Source: Roseburia sp. 1XD42-69
GTDB taxonomy: Bacteria > Bacillota > Clostridia > Lachnospirales > Lachnospiraceae
Direction: 5' to 3'
Assembly: GCF_003612565.1 (NCBI RefSeq)
Contig: NZ_RAZG01000030.1
Coordinates: forward strand, 1 to 44,259
DNA: 44,259 nucleotides
The translations under genes were made by a program, and so were the position numbers. Positions 19,001 through 27,900 of the stretch are shown here, piece by piece. Below the pieces are notes generated by a model that ran no database searches, had not been told where the DNA came from, and saw nothing but the letters and a program-made list of their open reading frames with translations. The first letter of the stretch is position 1; each line of letters opens with the position of its first letter.

Positions 19001-22000
19001 AAAGGTTGCCTGTAAAGATGCCGTTGACAGGGCTATCGCAGAAAACTTTGACGGATACCGTCTGCCAAAGGGAACGGCGGAGGGTGTCATAAAGGAATAC
19101 GGCATAGAGCGTGTAAGCTATGTGCTTGCAAATACCGTCATGCACCGCAGGCAGGAGGAAAGGATTTCCCCGGAAAATAAGGAATGGGCAAAGTCCATTG
19201 AACCTTATGCAATGTATGAAAGCCGGGATATTGTTGCCGCTTCCCACCCTGCTGTACTGAATGGTTTTATTAACCAGGCAAGAAGATATATCGAGCATGA
19301 GAAGGAGCTTGCGGCACAGGCAGAAGCAGAGCAGGAGCCGGAGAATGATGTACCGGATATTCCTGAAGGAGAATTAGACTGGCATATCGTACATGACATG
19401 GACGATGATAACGGACAGCCTGCGGAATGGAGCGCAAAGCTGCCTAACGGGAAATTTCTCTGGATTGATAAGGAAACGGAAGGTTATGCCCTTTATGATA
19501 CCCACAATACGGATGCAAGCCCGATTTCCGTGTCGGAAACACTGGACGGGGCAAAGGAAAGCGGGGAAGATTATGCTGCCTTAGAGCCTGCCCATGTTGA
19601 AGCAGTGGAGAAAACCAAGGTAGCGCTGGAATCATCAGAAGATTTTTCAGAACCGTCGATAGGCTTTTACACCCATCAATATGCCGATGGCAGGGAGGGT
19701 ATGCGTTACCGCCTTGTGACAACGGCAGAGGACGGGCTTCTGATACCCTATCCGGAACACAGCCGATTTTTCCTCAACCGTGAGTTGGCGCAGGAATACA
19801 TAGATACCCATGCGGATTTGATTGATGTGATTGGATATGATGAGATGGTATTCAGTTCCATGCAAAAACAGAGCGCATACAAAAGGGAGCAGATACAGGG
19901 GGAAACTTCTGGACATGATGTCCAGAAGTCCGAAGATACCATTTTTATTGACGGGCAGGAATGTATAAAAACAGATGAATGGAAGTCCGGCAATGATATA
20001 TATGTGCTTGGCAATTCCGTAGAGGACAGTGATTTCTTCTATGCAGAGGTAAACGGAAATACACGCTTTGAGTATGACCATAAGCCGGACAGGGCGGAAA
20101 TAGAAGATGATTTCATAGACATCGAAGCCATGCGGGATATTGACCGCCACGAAGCGGAGGTGTTTTCACGATTTGAAGGAGGCGGGGAAGTATCAGAATT
20201 TTATTATGCCATTTCACTTACCTCGGACGCTTTTGCAGACAGTTATTGTATTTCTGTAATGGATGGCAGTACAGGGGAGGAAGTGCAGCCTTACCGTGAC
20301 AGCCACGGGGATATGCCAACATTTAAAACTGTCGATGAGGCTGTAGATTACTGCCACAAAAACGGCATTGATTTCCAAAATGCGGGTGAGGTGGATCAGT
20401 GGCATACCATAGAGATCGAACGTGCAAAGGCAGTTTCCGATGGGCAGATACAAGAGGATTATGCAGAAAAGCCGCTGACCGCAGACGATATACAGAATCT
20501 GGTCTTGACTGGCAGGGAATATTTTGCAGGTTCCCGGACTACGGTATATGATTTTGAATGTGATATTCGTGGGGAGCATGATTCCCTGCAATATACTCTG
20601 GAATACCACGATGACGGGGAAGGCTTTACCATTCATACGGAAAAGGACGATATATGGGAGCGTATGTCAGAGCCGGAGCTGGAGCGTCTGGAAGGGATTC
20701 TTGGCAGGGAAGCGGTGTACTTTAAATACCATGAAAAGATAACCGGGGCAGAAAGCCTTGAAAATTTGAAGGAGATTGAGTATGAAATCATGGAAGATGA
20801 ATCTCCTTATTTTTCTGCTGTTTCGGAAAGGGTTTGGGAAGCGTACTCACAGAAAGAGCAGGAGCTGTCAGTCCCGGAGCAGGAAACTTCTGGACATGAT
20901 GTCCAGAAGCCGGATTACCGGGTTGGAGTTACTGTATATCTGGACAATAAGCCTTATGAGATTACCCGAACCGACGATTGGAATGTCGAGATTATGGATC
21001 GCTCCCTGTTCAATCCCCCTCGCCGCTTGGAGAGCAGGGAGAACTTTGAGAAGCTGCTGCGGCAGGACGAACGGAATGCACATCTGTTTACGCCGGAAGA
21101 AAAAGAGCCTGACCAGACGGGTTACACAACTGAAACTGTGGCGGTCTATCCGGGCGAAAAAAACAATCTGCCCTATGACGTGGTTGTTGAGAAGCTGCAT
21201 TTTGAAGAACCGGAAAAAGCGGTGCAGACTGACAAGTCCGGGGCTGTTAATTTCCATATCACAGATGATGCCCTCGGTATTGGCGGTGCAAAAGAAAAAT
21301 TCAAAAGGAATATAGAAGCAATCCGTACCCTTGAGAAGATTGAGGGAGAGAACCGTATTGCCACACCGGAGGAACAGAAGATTTTATCACAGTATGTCGG
21401 GTGGGGCGGTCTTGCCGATGCCTTTGACGAAAGCAAAAGCGCATGGGCGGGGGAATATCAGGAATTGAAAAGCCTGCTGTCTGATGCAGAATACGCTTCC
21501 GCAAGGGAGAGTACCTTAAATGCCCACTACACAAGCCCGGTCATTATCCGCAGTATCTATGAAGCCTTAGAAAATATGGGCTTTGAAAAAGGGAATGTCT
21601 TAGAGCCTGCAATGGGCATCGGGAATTTCTTTGGTATGCTGCCGGAAAAGATGCAGGAGAGCAGGCTGTATGGAGTAGAGCTTGACGGGATCACCGGACG
21701 GATTGCAAAACAGCTCTATCCAAAAGCGGATATTAAAATCTCCGGCTTTGAAAAGACAGACTATCCGAATGATTTTTTTGACGTGGTGGTGGGCAACGTG
21801 CCTTTCGGTCAGTATAAGGTGGCAGACAGGCAGTATGACAGGAACAACTTCCTGATACACGATTACTTTTTTGCAAAAACTCTGGATAAAGTGCGTCCGG
21901 GAGGTGTGGTTGCCTTTGTGACAAGCAAGGGTACAATGGACAAGAAAAGCCCCGAAGTAAGAAAATACCTTGCACAGAGGGCAGAGCTTTTAGGGGCGGT

Positions 22001-23243
22001 CAGACTGCCGAATACCGCTTTTAAGGAAAATGCAGGGACGGAAGTTACTTCCGATATTTTATTCTTAAAGAAGCGTGACAGGGTTATGGACTTGGAGCCG
22101 GACTGGGTACACCTTTCGGAAGATGAAAACGGCATCGCCATGAACAGCTATTTTGCCGGACACCCGGAGATGATCGTGGGTAAGATGGAAATGGTTTCCG
22201 GTCCCTATGGCATGGAAAGCACCTGCCAGCCCGACACCACAAGACCCTTTGCGGAGCAGCTAACGGGCAATCCCTATATAAAAGAAAAGATGGACTTGGA
22301 TATTCAGGTATCCAAGCTAAAGCTGATGAAAGCGAACCATACCAGCCAGAAATACCGCCTTGAGGACAATATCGCAAAGCACTATCCACAGCAGATAGTT
22401 ATTCTGAAAGAGCGGATCAGCGGAATGACAGCGGACATTCAAACCGCAAAGATAAATCTTCCGGCAGATAAAGAGCAGTTTTTTATGAAAGTCGGGGATA
22501 AGGCTTATACGGATAAAAAGGAAGCCGGAGCCGCACTCGTGGAAATGTGCAAGGAGATGAAAACCGTCAATGTGCCTGCCACAGTCGGAGAGTATTCCGG
22601 GTTTAAGATGGCGGTGTCCTTCGATTCGTTCAACCACAAATTTGTGATGAACTTAAAAGGGCAGCTTTCCCATAACCTTGAGATTGGCTCAGACCCTCTC
22701 GGCAACATTGCCCGTATCAACCATGCGCTGGAATCCATGCCGAAACAGCTTTCCGAAGCGCAGACAAAACTTGAAACGGTGGAGCGTCAGCTTGAAACCG
22801 CAAAAGTGGAGGTCACAAAACCATTTGCACAGGAAGCGGAGCTTGCGGAGAAGCTGGAACGCCTTTCCGCTTTAAATGCCCTGCTTAACATGGACGAAAA
22901 GGGCGATGATGTGCTTGGCATGGACGATGCGCCGGAGAAAGAAAATGAAGGACAGGAAACTTCTGGACATGATGTCCAGAAGTTGGGGCAGGAGGAAAAA
23001 CCGGAAACAAGGGAAAGCGTTGCGGATGCACCAACACCGTACCCGGTAGAAAATGCAAGACATAATTATGCAGTGGATAATGGCAATCCGCAGGGGCTGA
23101 AACTTACGGCTGGAATGGCTGATAAGCCTGTGCAGAGAGCATCATTAAAGGAAAAGCTGGAAGCGTTCAAAGTGAAAGCTGCCGGGGGAGATGCAGAGAA
23201 AGCCATGCCGAAAAAGGCAAAGGAGAAAACAGAAACTTTATAA
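16029..23243 (+). CDS. Giant polyvalent ICE protein with N6-adenine methylase domain, helicase part missing
   Basis: The 2404-residue protein starts at ATG 16029 (AAGGAGGG upstream). The order is: N-terminal conserved domain (1-290); Gly/Arg/Asp/Glu-rich linker (327-444) that overlaps tnpV in another frame; two related modules (about 640-960, each with AEFLKKEY or AAFLKKEY); a DUF3849-like domain (about 990-1090); further linkers with three TSGHDVQK copies; the methylase (about 1740-2020, with YVGWGG, the SAM motif VLEPAMGIGNFFG and catalytic motif VVGNVPFG); and the family's last domain (TGNPYIKEKMDLD onward). In relatives I remember, an SNF2-type helicase of about 1000 residues lies before TGNPYIKEKM. 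Here the two flanks are joined in frame near residue 2078. The tail holds RASLKEKL. It probably modifies transferred DNA. Confidence 0.85.
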   Translation: MAEQYLVSKKYHEISLLAGETARQVSKNGEEWAKYLTTAARLYRYPFDDQMLIYAQRPDASACATMETWNEKMFCWVNRGAKGIALFDRESERPRLKYVFDVSDVHKSRRLGKDPYLWEIREEHKDAVLAQLEKTYGATDKYNSFESRLMEIAGRIAEDYYGELMQDMSYAKEGSFLEEFDDLNVGLRLRETLSASIAYTLLSRCGADMDLWKDELNFDYISEFNTTKALSVIGNATTDMCKPILMEIGKTVAAYDRQIARNKAKEKANGVQIDNIEKNPQKVLANTPEPRYNALKRESVLQTRTDIPIYVTGEQAVKNIETEGIAYGTDIREERGLSDTQPDTGQRAGGAADQVRADAQELSEGTPEGDLQRASADGRTESALSGDTETGRGENGLPDRADGESRGSGRSTESVRSDEMGGEDEQHQALGGGKRTDGAGLQPLSSGLQQNKETGKPDNDRTSGEDSLSGSFLDNLEFAEKAVEIQKGILCSDDFLIHKRPEIAGYFAMEQDTVLQTEYFKNCFHFGTYYGLEVAGTSIGFHADDEGLHINMTGKAGTENETLLSWEDARFFVNSYIEDGVYLLPGEKAEQIDTSGMYQQLDLFSMFTEQVGSIAMKEAEAGIILAEKASPEPTKEVITKEQLDTILRSGGGRENSRKRIYTKYQQGKTPEEMAEFLKKEYKTTGKGFEFEGKQIAVWFDGQGMTAGDGTSAIENPKFTMSWQEIETQIRSQVENGTYMGANEAYLVDEVERDRIATYTAYFFYDGMGEMPEEIFEKVGNRSDAHAKMVELLSSPEGIDLVASCMDKAMAQLESGEKKLRFRSVMPKEELREELDNLLLQKKTFPVSDRVEVKKEDFITQDEIDHRLGRGSGFEHGSFRIYDYFMEGHDSKEAAAFLKKEYGIGGSSHALAGADHSWEDHDSKGISLKKGDLSKPYADVLLPRKAVEKRIRKLIQEDKYLFPEGKEAYAEYKEEQAQKELEKAQAKIERDTKVACKDAVDRAIAENFDGYRLPKGTAEGVIKEYGIERVSYVLANTVMHRRQEERISPENKEWAKSIEPYAMYESRDIVAASHPAVLNGFINQARRYIEHEKELAAQAEAEQEPENDVPDIPEGELDWHIVHDMDDDNGQPAEWSAKLPNGKFLWIDKETEGYALYDTHNTDASPISVSETLDGAKESGEDYAALEPAHVEAVEKTKVALESSEDFSEPSIGFYTHQYADGREGMRYRLVTTAEDGLLIPYPEHSRFFLNRELAQEYIDTHADLIDVIGYDEMVFSSMQKQSAYKREQIQGETSGHDVQKSEDTIFIDGQECIKTDEWKSGNDIYVLGNSVEDSDFFYAEVNGNTRFEYDHKPDRAEIEDDFIDIEAMRDIDRHEAEVFSRFEGGGEVSEFYYAISLTSDAFADSYCISVMDGSTGEEVQPYRDSHGDMPTFKTVDEAVDYCHKNGIDFQNAGEVDQWHTIEIERAKAVSDGQIQEDYAEKPLTADDIQNLVLTGREYFAGSRTTVYDFECDIRGEHDSLQYTLEYHDDGEGFTIHTEKDDIWERMSEPELERLEGILGREAVYFKYHEKITGAESLENLKEIEYEIMEDESPYFSAVSERVWEAYSQKEQELSVPEQETSGHDVQKPDYRVGVTVYLDNKPYEITRTDDWNVEIMDRSLFNPPRRLESRENFEKLLRQDERNAHLFTPEEKEPDQTGYTTETVAVYPGEKNNLPYDVVVEKLHFEEPEKAVQTDKSGAVNFHITDDALGIGGAKEKFKRNIEAIRTLEKIEGENRIATPEEQKILSQYVGWGGLADAFDESKSAWAGEYQELKSLLSDAEYASARESTLNAHYTSPVIIRSIYEALENMGFEKGNVLEPAMGIGNFFGMLPEKMQESRLYGVELDGITGRIAKQLYPKADIKISGFEKTDYPNDFFDVVVGNVPFGQYKVADRQYDRNNFLIHDYFFAKTLDKVRPGGVVAFVTSKGTMDKKSPEVRKYLAQRAELLGAVRLPNTAFKENAGTEVTSDILFLKKRDRVMDLEPDWVHLSEDENGIAMNSYFAGHPEMIVGKMEMVSGPYGMESTCQPDTTRPFAEQLTGNPYIKEKMDLDIQVSKLKLMKANHTSQKYRLEDNIAKHYPQQIVILKERISGMTADIQTAKINLPADKEQFFMKVGDKAYTDKKEAGAALVEMCKEMKTVNVPATVGEYSGFKMAVSFDSFNHKFVMNLKGQLSHNLEIGSDPLGNIARINHALESMPKQLSEAQTKLETVERQLETAKVEVTKPFAQEAELAEKLERLSALNALLNMDEKGDDVLGMDDAPEKENEGQETSGHDVQKLGQEEKPETRESVADAPTPYPVENARHNYAVDNGNPQGLKLTAGMADKPVQRASLKEKLEAFKVKAAGGDAEKAMPKKAKEKTETL
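17008..17361 (+). CDS. TnpV-like protein nested in another frame of the giant gene
   Basis: The 117-residue protein (MELTYEKNGDYLIPNL, then RNYLKEHRRGIYSGLLLTGE, then KWVAKMNSIRHSAEE and ELVYSL) matches the TnpV family over its length. It has its own strong ribosome site, GGAGGG at 16994-16999, 8 bases before ATG 17008. It lies wholly inside the giant methylase gene in the +1 frame. The giant protein's frame over the same bases gives a repetitive Gly/Arg/Asp/Glu-rich linker, as expected when one frame is constrained and the other is free. TnpV is a transposon-encoded protein of unknown action. I think both frames are translated. Confidence 0.75.
   Translation: MELTYEKNGDYLIPNLIPDSEPEEPLTKYGLMHRNYLKEHRRGIYSGLLLTGELKAHCLEIQKQAEERMDFLTEQMAKAEGVDEALKASDQMKWVAKMNSIRHSAEESVLTELVYSL
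19906..19928. repeat. 23-bp palindrome read as TSGHDVQK, copy 1
   Basis: CTTCTGGACAT, one central base, then ATGTCCAGAAG: perfect 11-bp arms. It sits in a linker of the giant protein and is read T-S-G-H-D-V-Q-K. Confidence 0.9.
20887..20909. repeat. 23-bp palindrome read as TSGHDVQK, copy 2
   Basis: It is base-identical to copy 1 and in the same frame. It lies between a region of unknown fold and the segment leading to the methylase domain. Confidence 0.9.
22257..22263 (+). other. Probable in-frame deletion junction replacing the helicase half
   Basis: The methylase part ends with DTTRPFAEQL and the next codon begins TGNPYIKEKM. In intact relatives the first string is followed by a long helicase region, and the second follows a helicase C-terminus ending in YAEIKA(L/V)A. 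The join keeps the frame. The exact breakpoint is uncertain by a few codons. Confidence 0.6.
22960..22982. repeat. 23-bp palindrome read as TSGHDVQK, copy 3
   Basis: It is base-identical to copies 1 and 2 and in the same frame. It lies in the acidic linker after the last domain of the giant protein. Confidence 0.9.
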
Positions 23244-23251
23244 ATTTTTTG

Positions 23252-23282
23252 AAACGGGCAGCTACGGCAAAGCTGTCCGTTT
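23252..23282 (+). terminator. Attenuator-like hairpin before DUF6674
   Basis: AAACGGGCAGCT (23252-23263) pairs with AGCTGTCCGTTT (23271-23282) with one G-T pair. A second weaker stem-loop with a T run follows at about 23288-23315. Confidence 0.5.
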
Positions 23283-23350
23283 CCAGAAGGCAGTCAGTGA
23301 AAGGCTGTCTTTTATTATGCAGTCAATAAAACAAACGGAGGTAATAAGAA

Positions 23351-24193
23351 ATGGAAACAGCAGAACAGAGTACCAAACAATTTGCGGAGGAAAATGATGT
23401 GTTAAAGCAGTTCATGGAGCTGCTTAACCAGCAGAACATGGGAGAGCAGTCACAGGACTTCATGGAGCTTTTCAAGTATGTGGCAGGTATGCAGCTACAG
23501 CTTGCGGTGATGGCGGACGAGTTACAGGGTGTCAGACAGCAGCTTGAACAGTTGCAGGAAAACCAGCCGAAATCGGTCAAAGAGAACCTTATGGCTAAAG
23601 TGGAGCGGCTTCAGGAGAAAATCACAGATTTATCAGAGCGCCTTTCTGCAATAAAAGACCATTTAGTGGAAACAGCGGCGCAGGCGGTCAATGCCTTTAA
23701 GGAAAAAGGGAAATCGGAAATGTGCAGTGTTGTCCAGAAAGGAATTTCCGGTATGAAGTCAGCGCTTGCGGATTACCGTGAGCGGCTGACCGAGGTAATG
23801 CTGGACTACCAAAAGACAGCCAACCAGATAGACAGCATCGGTGATGAATTAAAGCAGATCGGGAACAGTGTTTCCAACGTGGGCAGGCTGTTAGCCGGAA
23901 AGGGAACGAAGGAAGTATTGGACGAAAAGCCGGGTGTCGGTCTGACAAGGGTAATCAATAAGCCTGTGAAAAAGGCGGTGGAAAATCTGCGGAAAGTGAT
24001 TGCTTCCGTGGACAGGGCATTTGAAAAGCTGGATCGGCTGTCTGAGCGTTTCAGTGTCGGAAAAGAGGCGGAGAAAGGCAGTCGGGCGTCCTTAAAGGAT
24101 AAACTTTCACAGATGAAAGCAAAAACAGACCAGCAGAAAAAAGTGCCAGAACCGGACAAGGCAAAAACAAAGAGCAAGGCGGAATGTTTATAA
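23351..24193 (+). CDS. DUF6674 family protein
   Basis: The 280-residue, almost entirely helical protein has coiled-coil segments around residues 40-110 (LQLAVMADELQGVRQQLEQL) and 130-190, and a basic tail that includes RASLKDKLSQMKAK. I place it in DUF6674 from memory. The start ATG 23351 has GGAGG at 23337-23341. It is a regular neighbour of the giant methylase and ArdC genes in these ICEs. The tail motif is shared with the giant protein and the YodL protein and may be a secretion signal (inference). Confidence 0.7.
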   Translation: METAEQSTKQFAEENDVLKQFMELLNQQNMGEQSQDFMELFKYVAGMQLQLAVMADELQGVRQQLEQLQENQPKSVKENLMAKVERLQEKITDLSERLSAIKDHLVETAAQAVNAFKEKGKSEMCSVVQKGISGMKSALADYRERLTEVMLDYQKTANQIDSIGDELKQIGNSVSNVGRLLAGKGTKEVLDEKPGVGLTRVINKPVKKAVENLRKVIASVDRAFEKLDRLSERFSVGKEAEKGSRASLKDKLSQMKAKTDQQKKVPEPDKAKTKSKAECL

Positions 24194-24212
24194 ATATCAA
24201 TAAAAATATCCA

Positions 24213-24249
24213 GAGCGGGAACAGATAGGGAAACTTATCTGTTTTCTGC
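24213..24249 (+). terminator. Attenuator-like hairpin before ardC
   Basis: AACAGATA and TATCTGTT pair around the loop GGGAAACT, extended by partial pairing of AGCGGG with TTCTGCT, and a TTTT run follows. The ArdC ribosome site begins about ten bases later. Confidence 0.45.
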
Positions 24250-24278
24250 TTTTATGGAGGAAAGGGAGAAATAACCAT

Positions 24279-24980
24279 ATGGCAGATGCAAAAACAGAAA
24301 AGCAGAAAGTAAAAGAGATCACTGACAAGCTGGAGGAGGGCTTAAAGGAGCTTTTTGAGAGCGAGAAATATAAAAGCTACCTCTCTACCATGTCAAAATT
24401 CCATAATTACAGTTTTAACAACACACTTCTGATTGCCTTACAGAAGCCCGAAGCAACCTTAGTTGCAGGATACCAGGCATGGCAGAAGAATTTCAACCGC
24501 CATGTAAACAAGGGGGAGAAGGGAATCCGTATCCTTGCCCCTGCCCCTTATAAAATAAAAGAGGAACGGGATAAATTAGACCCTGTGACCGGGGAGATTA
24601 TGCTTGATAAGGACGGTATGCCGCAGACGGAGGAAGTCGAGATTAAAATTCCCGCTTTCCGTGCCGTGTCGGTGTTTGACGTATCGCAGACGGACGGAGA
24701 GCCGCTTCCAGAACTGGAAGCAAAAGAGCTTTTTTCCACGGTGGAGGGTTATGAGGATTTTATCAAGGCAGTCACCTATGTTGCCCCTGCTCCAATCGGT
24801 TTTGAGGACATTCCCGGTGATTCAAAGGGATATTTTAACATAGAGGAAAACCGGATTGCGGTGCAGGAGGGCATGAGCGAGAGCCAGACATTAAAGACAA
24901 TGGTGCATGAAACAGCCCATTCCATGCTGCACAATAAGGAAGTAAACAAGGAAGATATGGGTTACCCATTTGGGGGATGA
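24279..24980 (+). pseudogene. ArdC-like antirestriction protein, C-terminus lost
   Basis: Residues 1-130 form the ArdC N-terminal ssDNA-binding domain (YSFNNTLLIALQKPEATLVA, then HVNKGEKGIRILAP). The metalloprotease motif HETAHSMLH follows near residue 211. The frame stops 12 residues after NKEVNKEDM, whereas relatives continue for roughly another 80-100 residues, including the helix that supplies the third metal ligand, so the protease is probably inactive. The DNA-binding domain may still work. The next frame overlaps the stop without a proper start. A deletion spanning the ardC 3' end and the yodL 5' end is the simplest explanation. Confidence 0.75.
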
Positions 24981-27900
24981 CAGGTCGGAGGAAGTAGAGG
25001 AATTTCATGTAGATTACATCTATGATACCGACACCCATGCGATAACAGATGTCAAATATGCGATGGAGATGGACAGAAAAGCCAATGAGCCGATTAAGGA
25101 CAGTGATGTGGTTCTGAAAATCATATACAGGGAAAATGACGGATATGAGATTGACAAGATTACCAACATGACACGGGAGCAGGCGCTTGACCTTGCCCAT
25201 AAGCTGGCGGCGCTGGAGGAGAATGAGTGGGACGGAAATATTCAGGATTTTATGGAGGAAAACGGTGCTGAGTATGTGCCTATCATCGTAAAAGACGGCA
25301 GGAACAGCGGTATGCCGGAATTTTTTGATATTGCGGTAGACCTAAAAGCAGAGGAAGTTTCCCTTGAAAAAGAGTTATCCGGAATGGAATATGCATCATC
25401 TATCATACACCGTCTGGAACATGGAAAAGGCGTATTTTCCCCTGATGAAAGAAATTTGATTGTAAATTACGGGTACAAGCTGGACGATTACGAGAAAACA
25501 AAAGAGCTGGCGGAGGTACTGGCATACAGGATTGAAAATGAGCCTGCCAATGCAGCGCTGACGGTCATTGACGCACAGGCGGAAATTGATGCACTTCCCG
25601 ATGGCATGATTGGTCTGTCGGAAATGCACGAATACGGTTATACATGGGAAGAAATGCTCCCGCTTACAAAAGAAACGGCATTAGAACTGTTTGACAGTGA
25701 CCTTGCCGTGTACCAGCTCCATAAGGACGGTTCGGAAACCTTAATAGAGGATAAAGAACAGATTACGGGGCATGAGGGTATTTTTGGCATTGAAAAGAGC
25801 GATTGGGAGAATGAGAGGGGATTGCGCTCCATGCAGGCAGAGCTTGCGGAAAGCGGCGCAAGCAAGGAGGCACCACTTTTATATGGCGATACCGATAAAT
25901 ACGGAATCTATCAGTTAAAAGACAATCCAGAGCTTCGTGATTTCCACTTTGCAGGCACAGAATCCCTAAAGCGCAGGGGCATCATAAAGGACAATCTGGA
26001 TGCCATAAAATCGGAAAACTATAATCTGGTCTATGTGGGAGAACTGTCGGAATTATCGAAGGACTTCATAAGGTTGCAGACACAGGGGGATAAGCTGGAA
26101 GCGCTCTATGAGAAATTCAATATAGACCACCCGGCAGATTATAAGGGGCATTCCCTTTCTGTCAGTGACATTGTGGTGCTGCATGAGAATGGAAAGAACA
26201 GCGCACACTTTGTGGATTCGGTTGGGTTTACCATGCTTCCTGATTTTCTGCGTGAAATGGAGGGCATAAAAGAACAGGAGGCGGATAAAGCGGAAAAAGG
26301 GCTTACCGACGAAGAAAAACAATTCCTTGAAACAGATAATGCGCCTTTGATTGCGAAAAAGTTTCTTGCATGGGACGAAATTGAAGATTTGGGGTATCGT
26401 TTTTTTGAAGATGGATATATCGACAAATTCAAGCCGAGCGAAAAAGCATTGTACGGCGATGGCATGGTGCCGGAGCCAAAGATATATGATTTAGCCCGCC
26501 GTATGCAGGGCGGCGAGGATATCCGTGAGGAGCTGGCAAAGGCTCTCATCGGCGGTCATGAGAGGGTAATAGAAGCAGACGAAAATGATGATGTTGCAGT
26601 ATTATTTGGCAGGGATGCTGTGACTGTTACTTTTGGGAATGCCGAAAAGCAGATTTCCTATGAAGAAATGGGGACGGCTTTTCTCGGTCTAATGGAAAAT
26701 GAGTACAAAGACATTGAGCAGGCAAGAGCCGCTGAGGAGCAGGAGGAAGAAATTGCGGAAAGCACCACTTCTGGACATAATGTCCAGAAGTTGGAACCGG
26801 AACAGACGGAAATGGAACAGACAGAAACAGAAAAAACAGAACCGCAGAAAGAGCAGAGCGAGCCGAAAAAGCCGGCTGAAATGCCGGAATTTGAGGATAC
26901 AGAGGACGGTGACGAGATCATTGACCTCGGAGATGAAAAAGACCAGGTGCTTGCAGAGATGAAACAGTCCTTAGAAGGCTTTCAGGACACTTCTGGACAC
27001 AATGTCCAGAAGTTAGAAACGGAACCGAGGAAAGCGGCGGAAACAGAGCTTGCCTTTCAGATAGCAGACCGCTTCATCAGCATACAGGAAACAGACAGCG
27101 GTTATGACTATTCCATTATGAATATGGACTATAAGGAGATTGAAAGTGGTGTGTATGAAAAAACCGGTGTGAATATTCAAGAGATAGCTGATGATATCGT
27201 AGATGATTTACGAGAAGTTCCATTTGACAATGGTGTAAAGGGCAGCATTGGCGATGATGATGAGCTGATACCGATTGATTATGATGGATTGATGGAAAAG
27301 GTGGAAGCGGCAGACCATATCGAACCGCAGGCACCGGGAAATGTGGTTGAAAATTTCAAGGCAAAGACAAACGAGCTGTTCCATGAAATCAGCGAAATGA
27401 ACCCAGCAGAGATTGAGGAAACTATAAAATGCCATGTGCAGGCACAATTAGATGAACATGGCATAGATGCAGAGATTGTGGATGTGGCAGTAGTCGGGAG
27501 TCGGTGCCGGGGCTTGGAGCGTGAAGGCTCTGACCTTGATGTGGTAGTGGAGCTTTCCACGAATGAGCGTGAAGATGTGCTGTTTGATACGTTTAATGAG
27601 GACGGGCTTCACATCGGCGGGGTAAAAGTGGATATTAACCCGATCACAGCACAGAGGACGGGAAGCCTTGAAACGTATCTCCCGCAGGTGGAGGACTATC
27701 TGGAGGGAGTGCGTGAAGCAAGGGAGAAAGAGCCGGTCAGTATTTTTAATATCCGCATGAATGACGAGGAACGGTGGTTTAAGAACACCAGCGGGCTGGA
27801 TGCGGAGGGGCTGTGTAAAGCCTATGCGGAATGTGACAAGCCTTTTGTGGAAATGGGAAAATACGGGGAACGGATAGAAGCGGCAGACCATGCTTCTATT

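Noticed and set aside
20776-21315. A 179-residue frame in +1 inside the giant methylase gene
   Set aside because: It has no ribosome site or family similarity; its sequence (many Arg, Ser, Trp) is a typical shadow of the coding frame, unlike the nested tnpV frame.
26699-26962. An 87-residue frame reading LLDIMSRS over a palindrome
   Set aside because: It is a shadow of the YodL gene; the palindrome is open in two frames, which makes such shadows look alike.
27370-27720. A MntA/HepT-type toxin-antitoxin pair
   Set aside because: The nucleotidyltransferase is a domain of a 1300-residue ICE protein, and no HEPN partner gene is adjacent.
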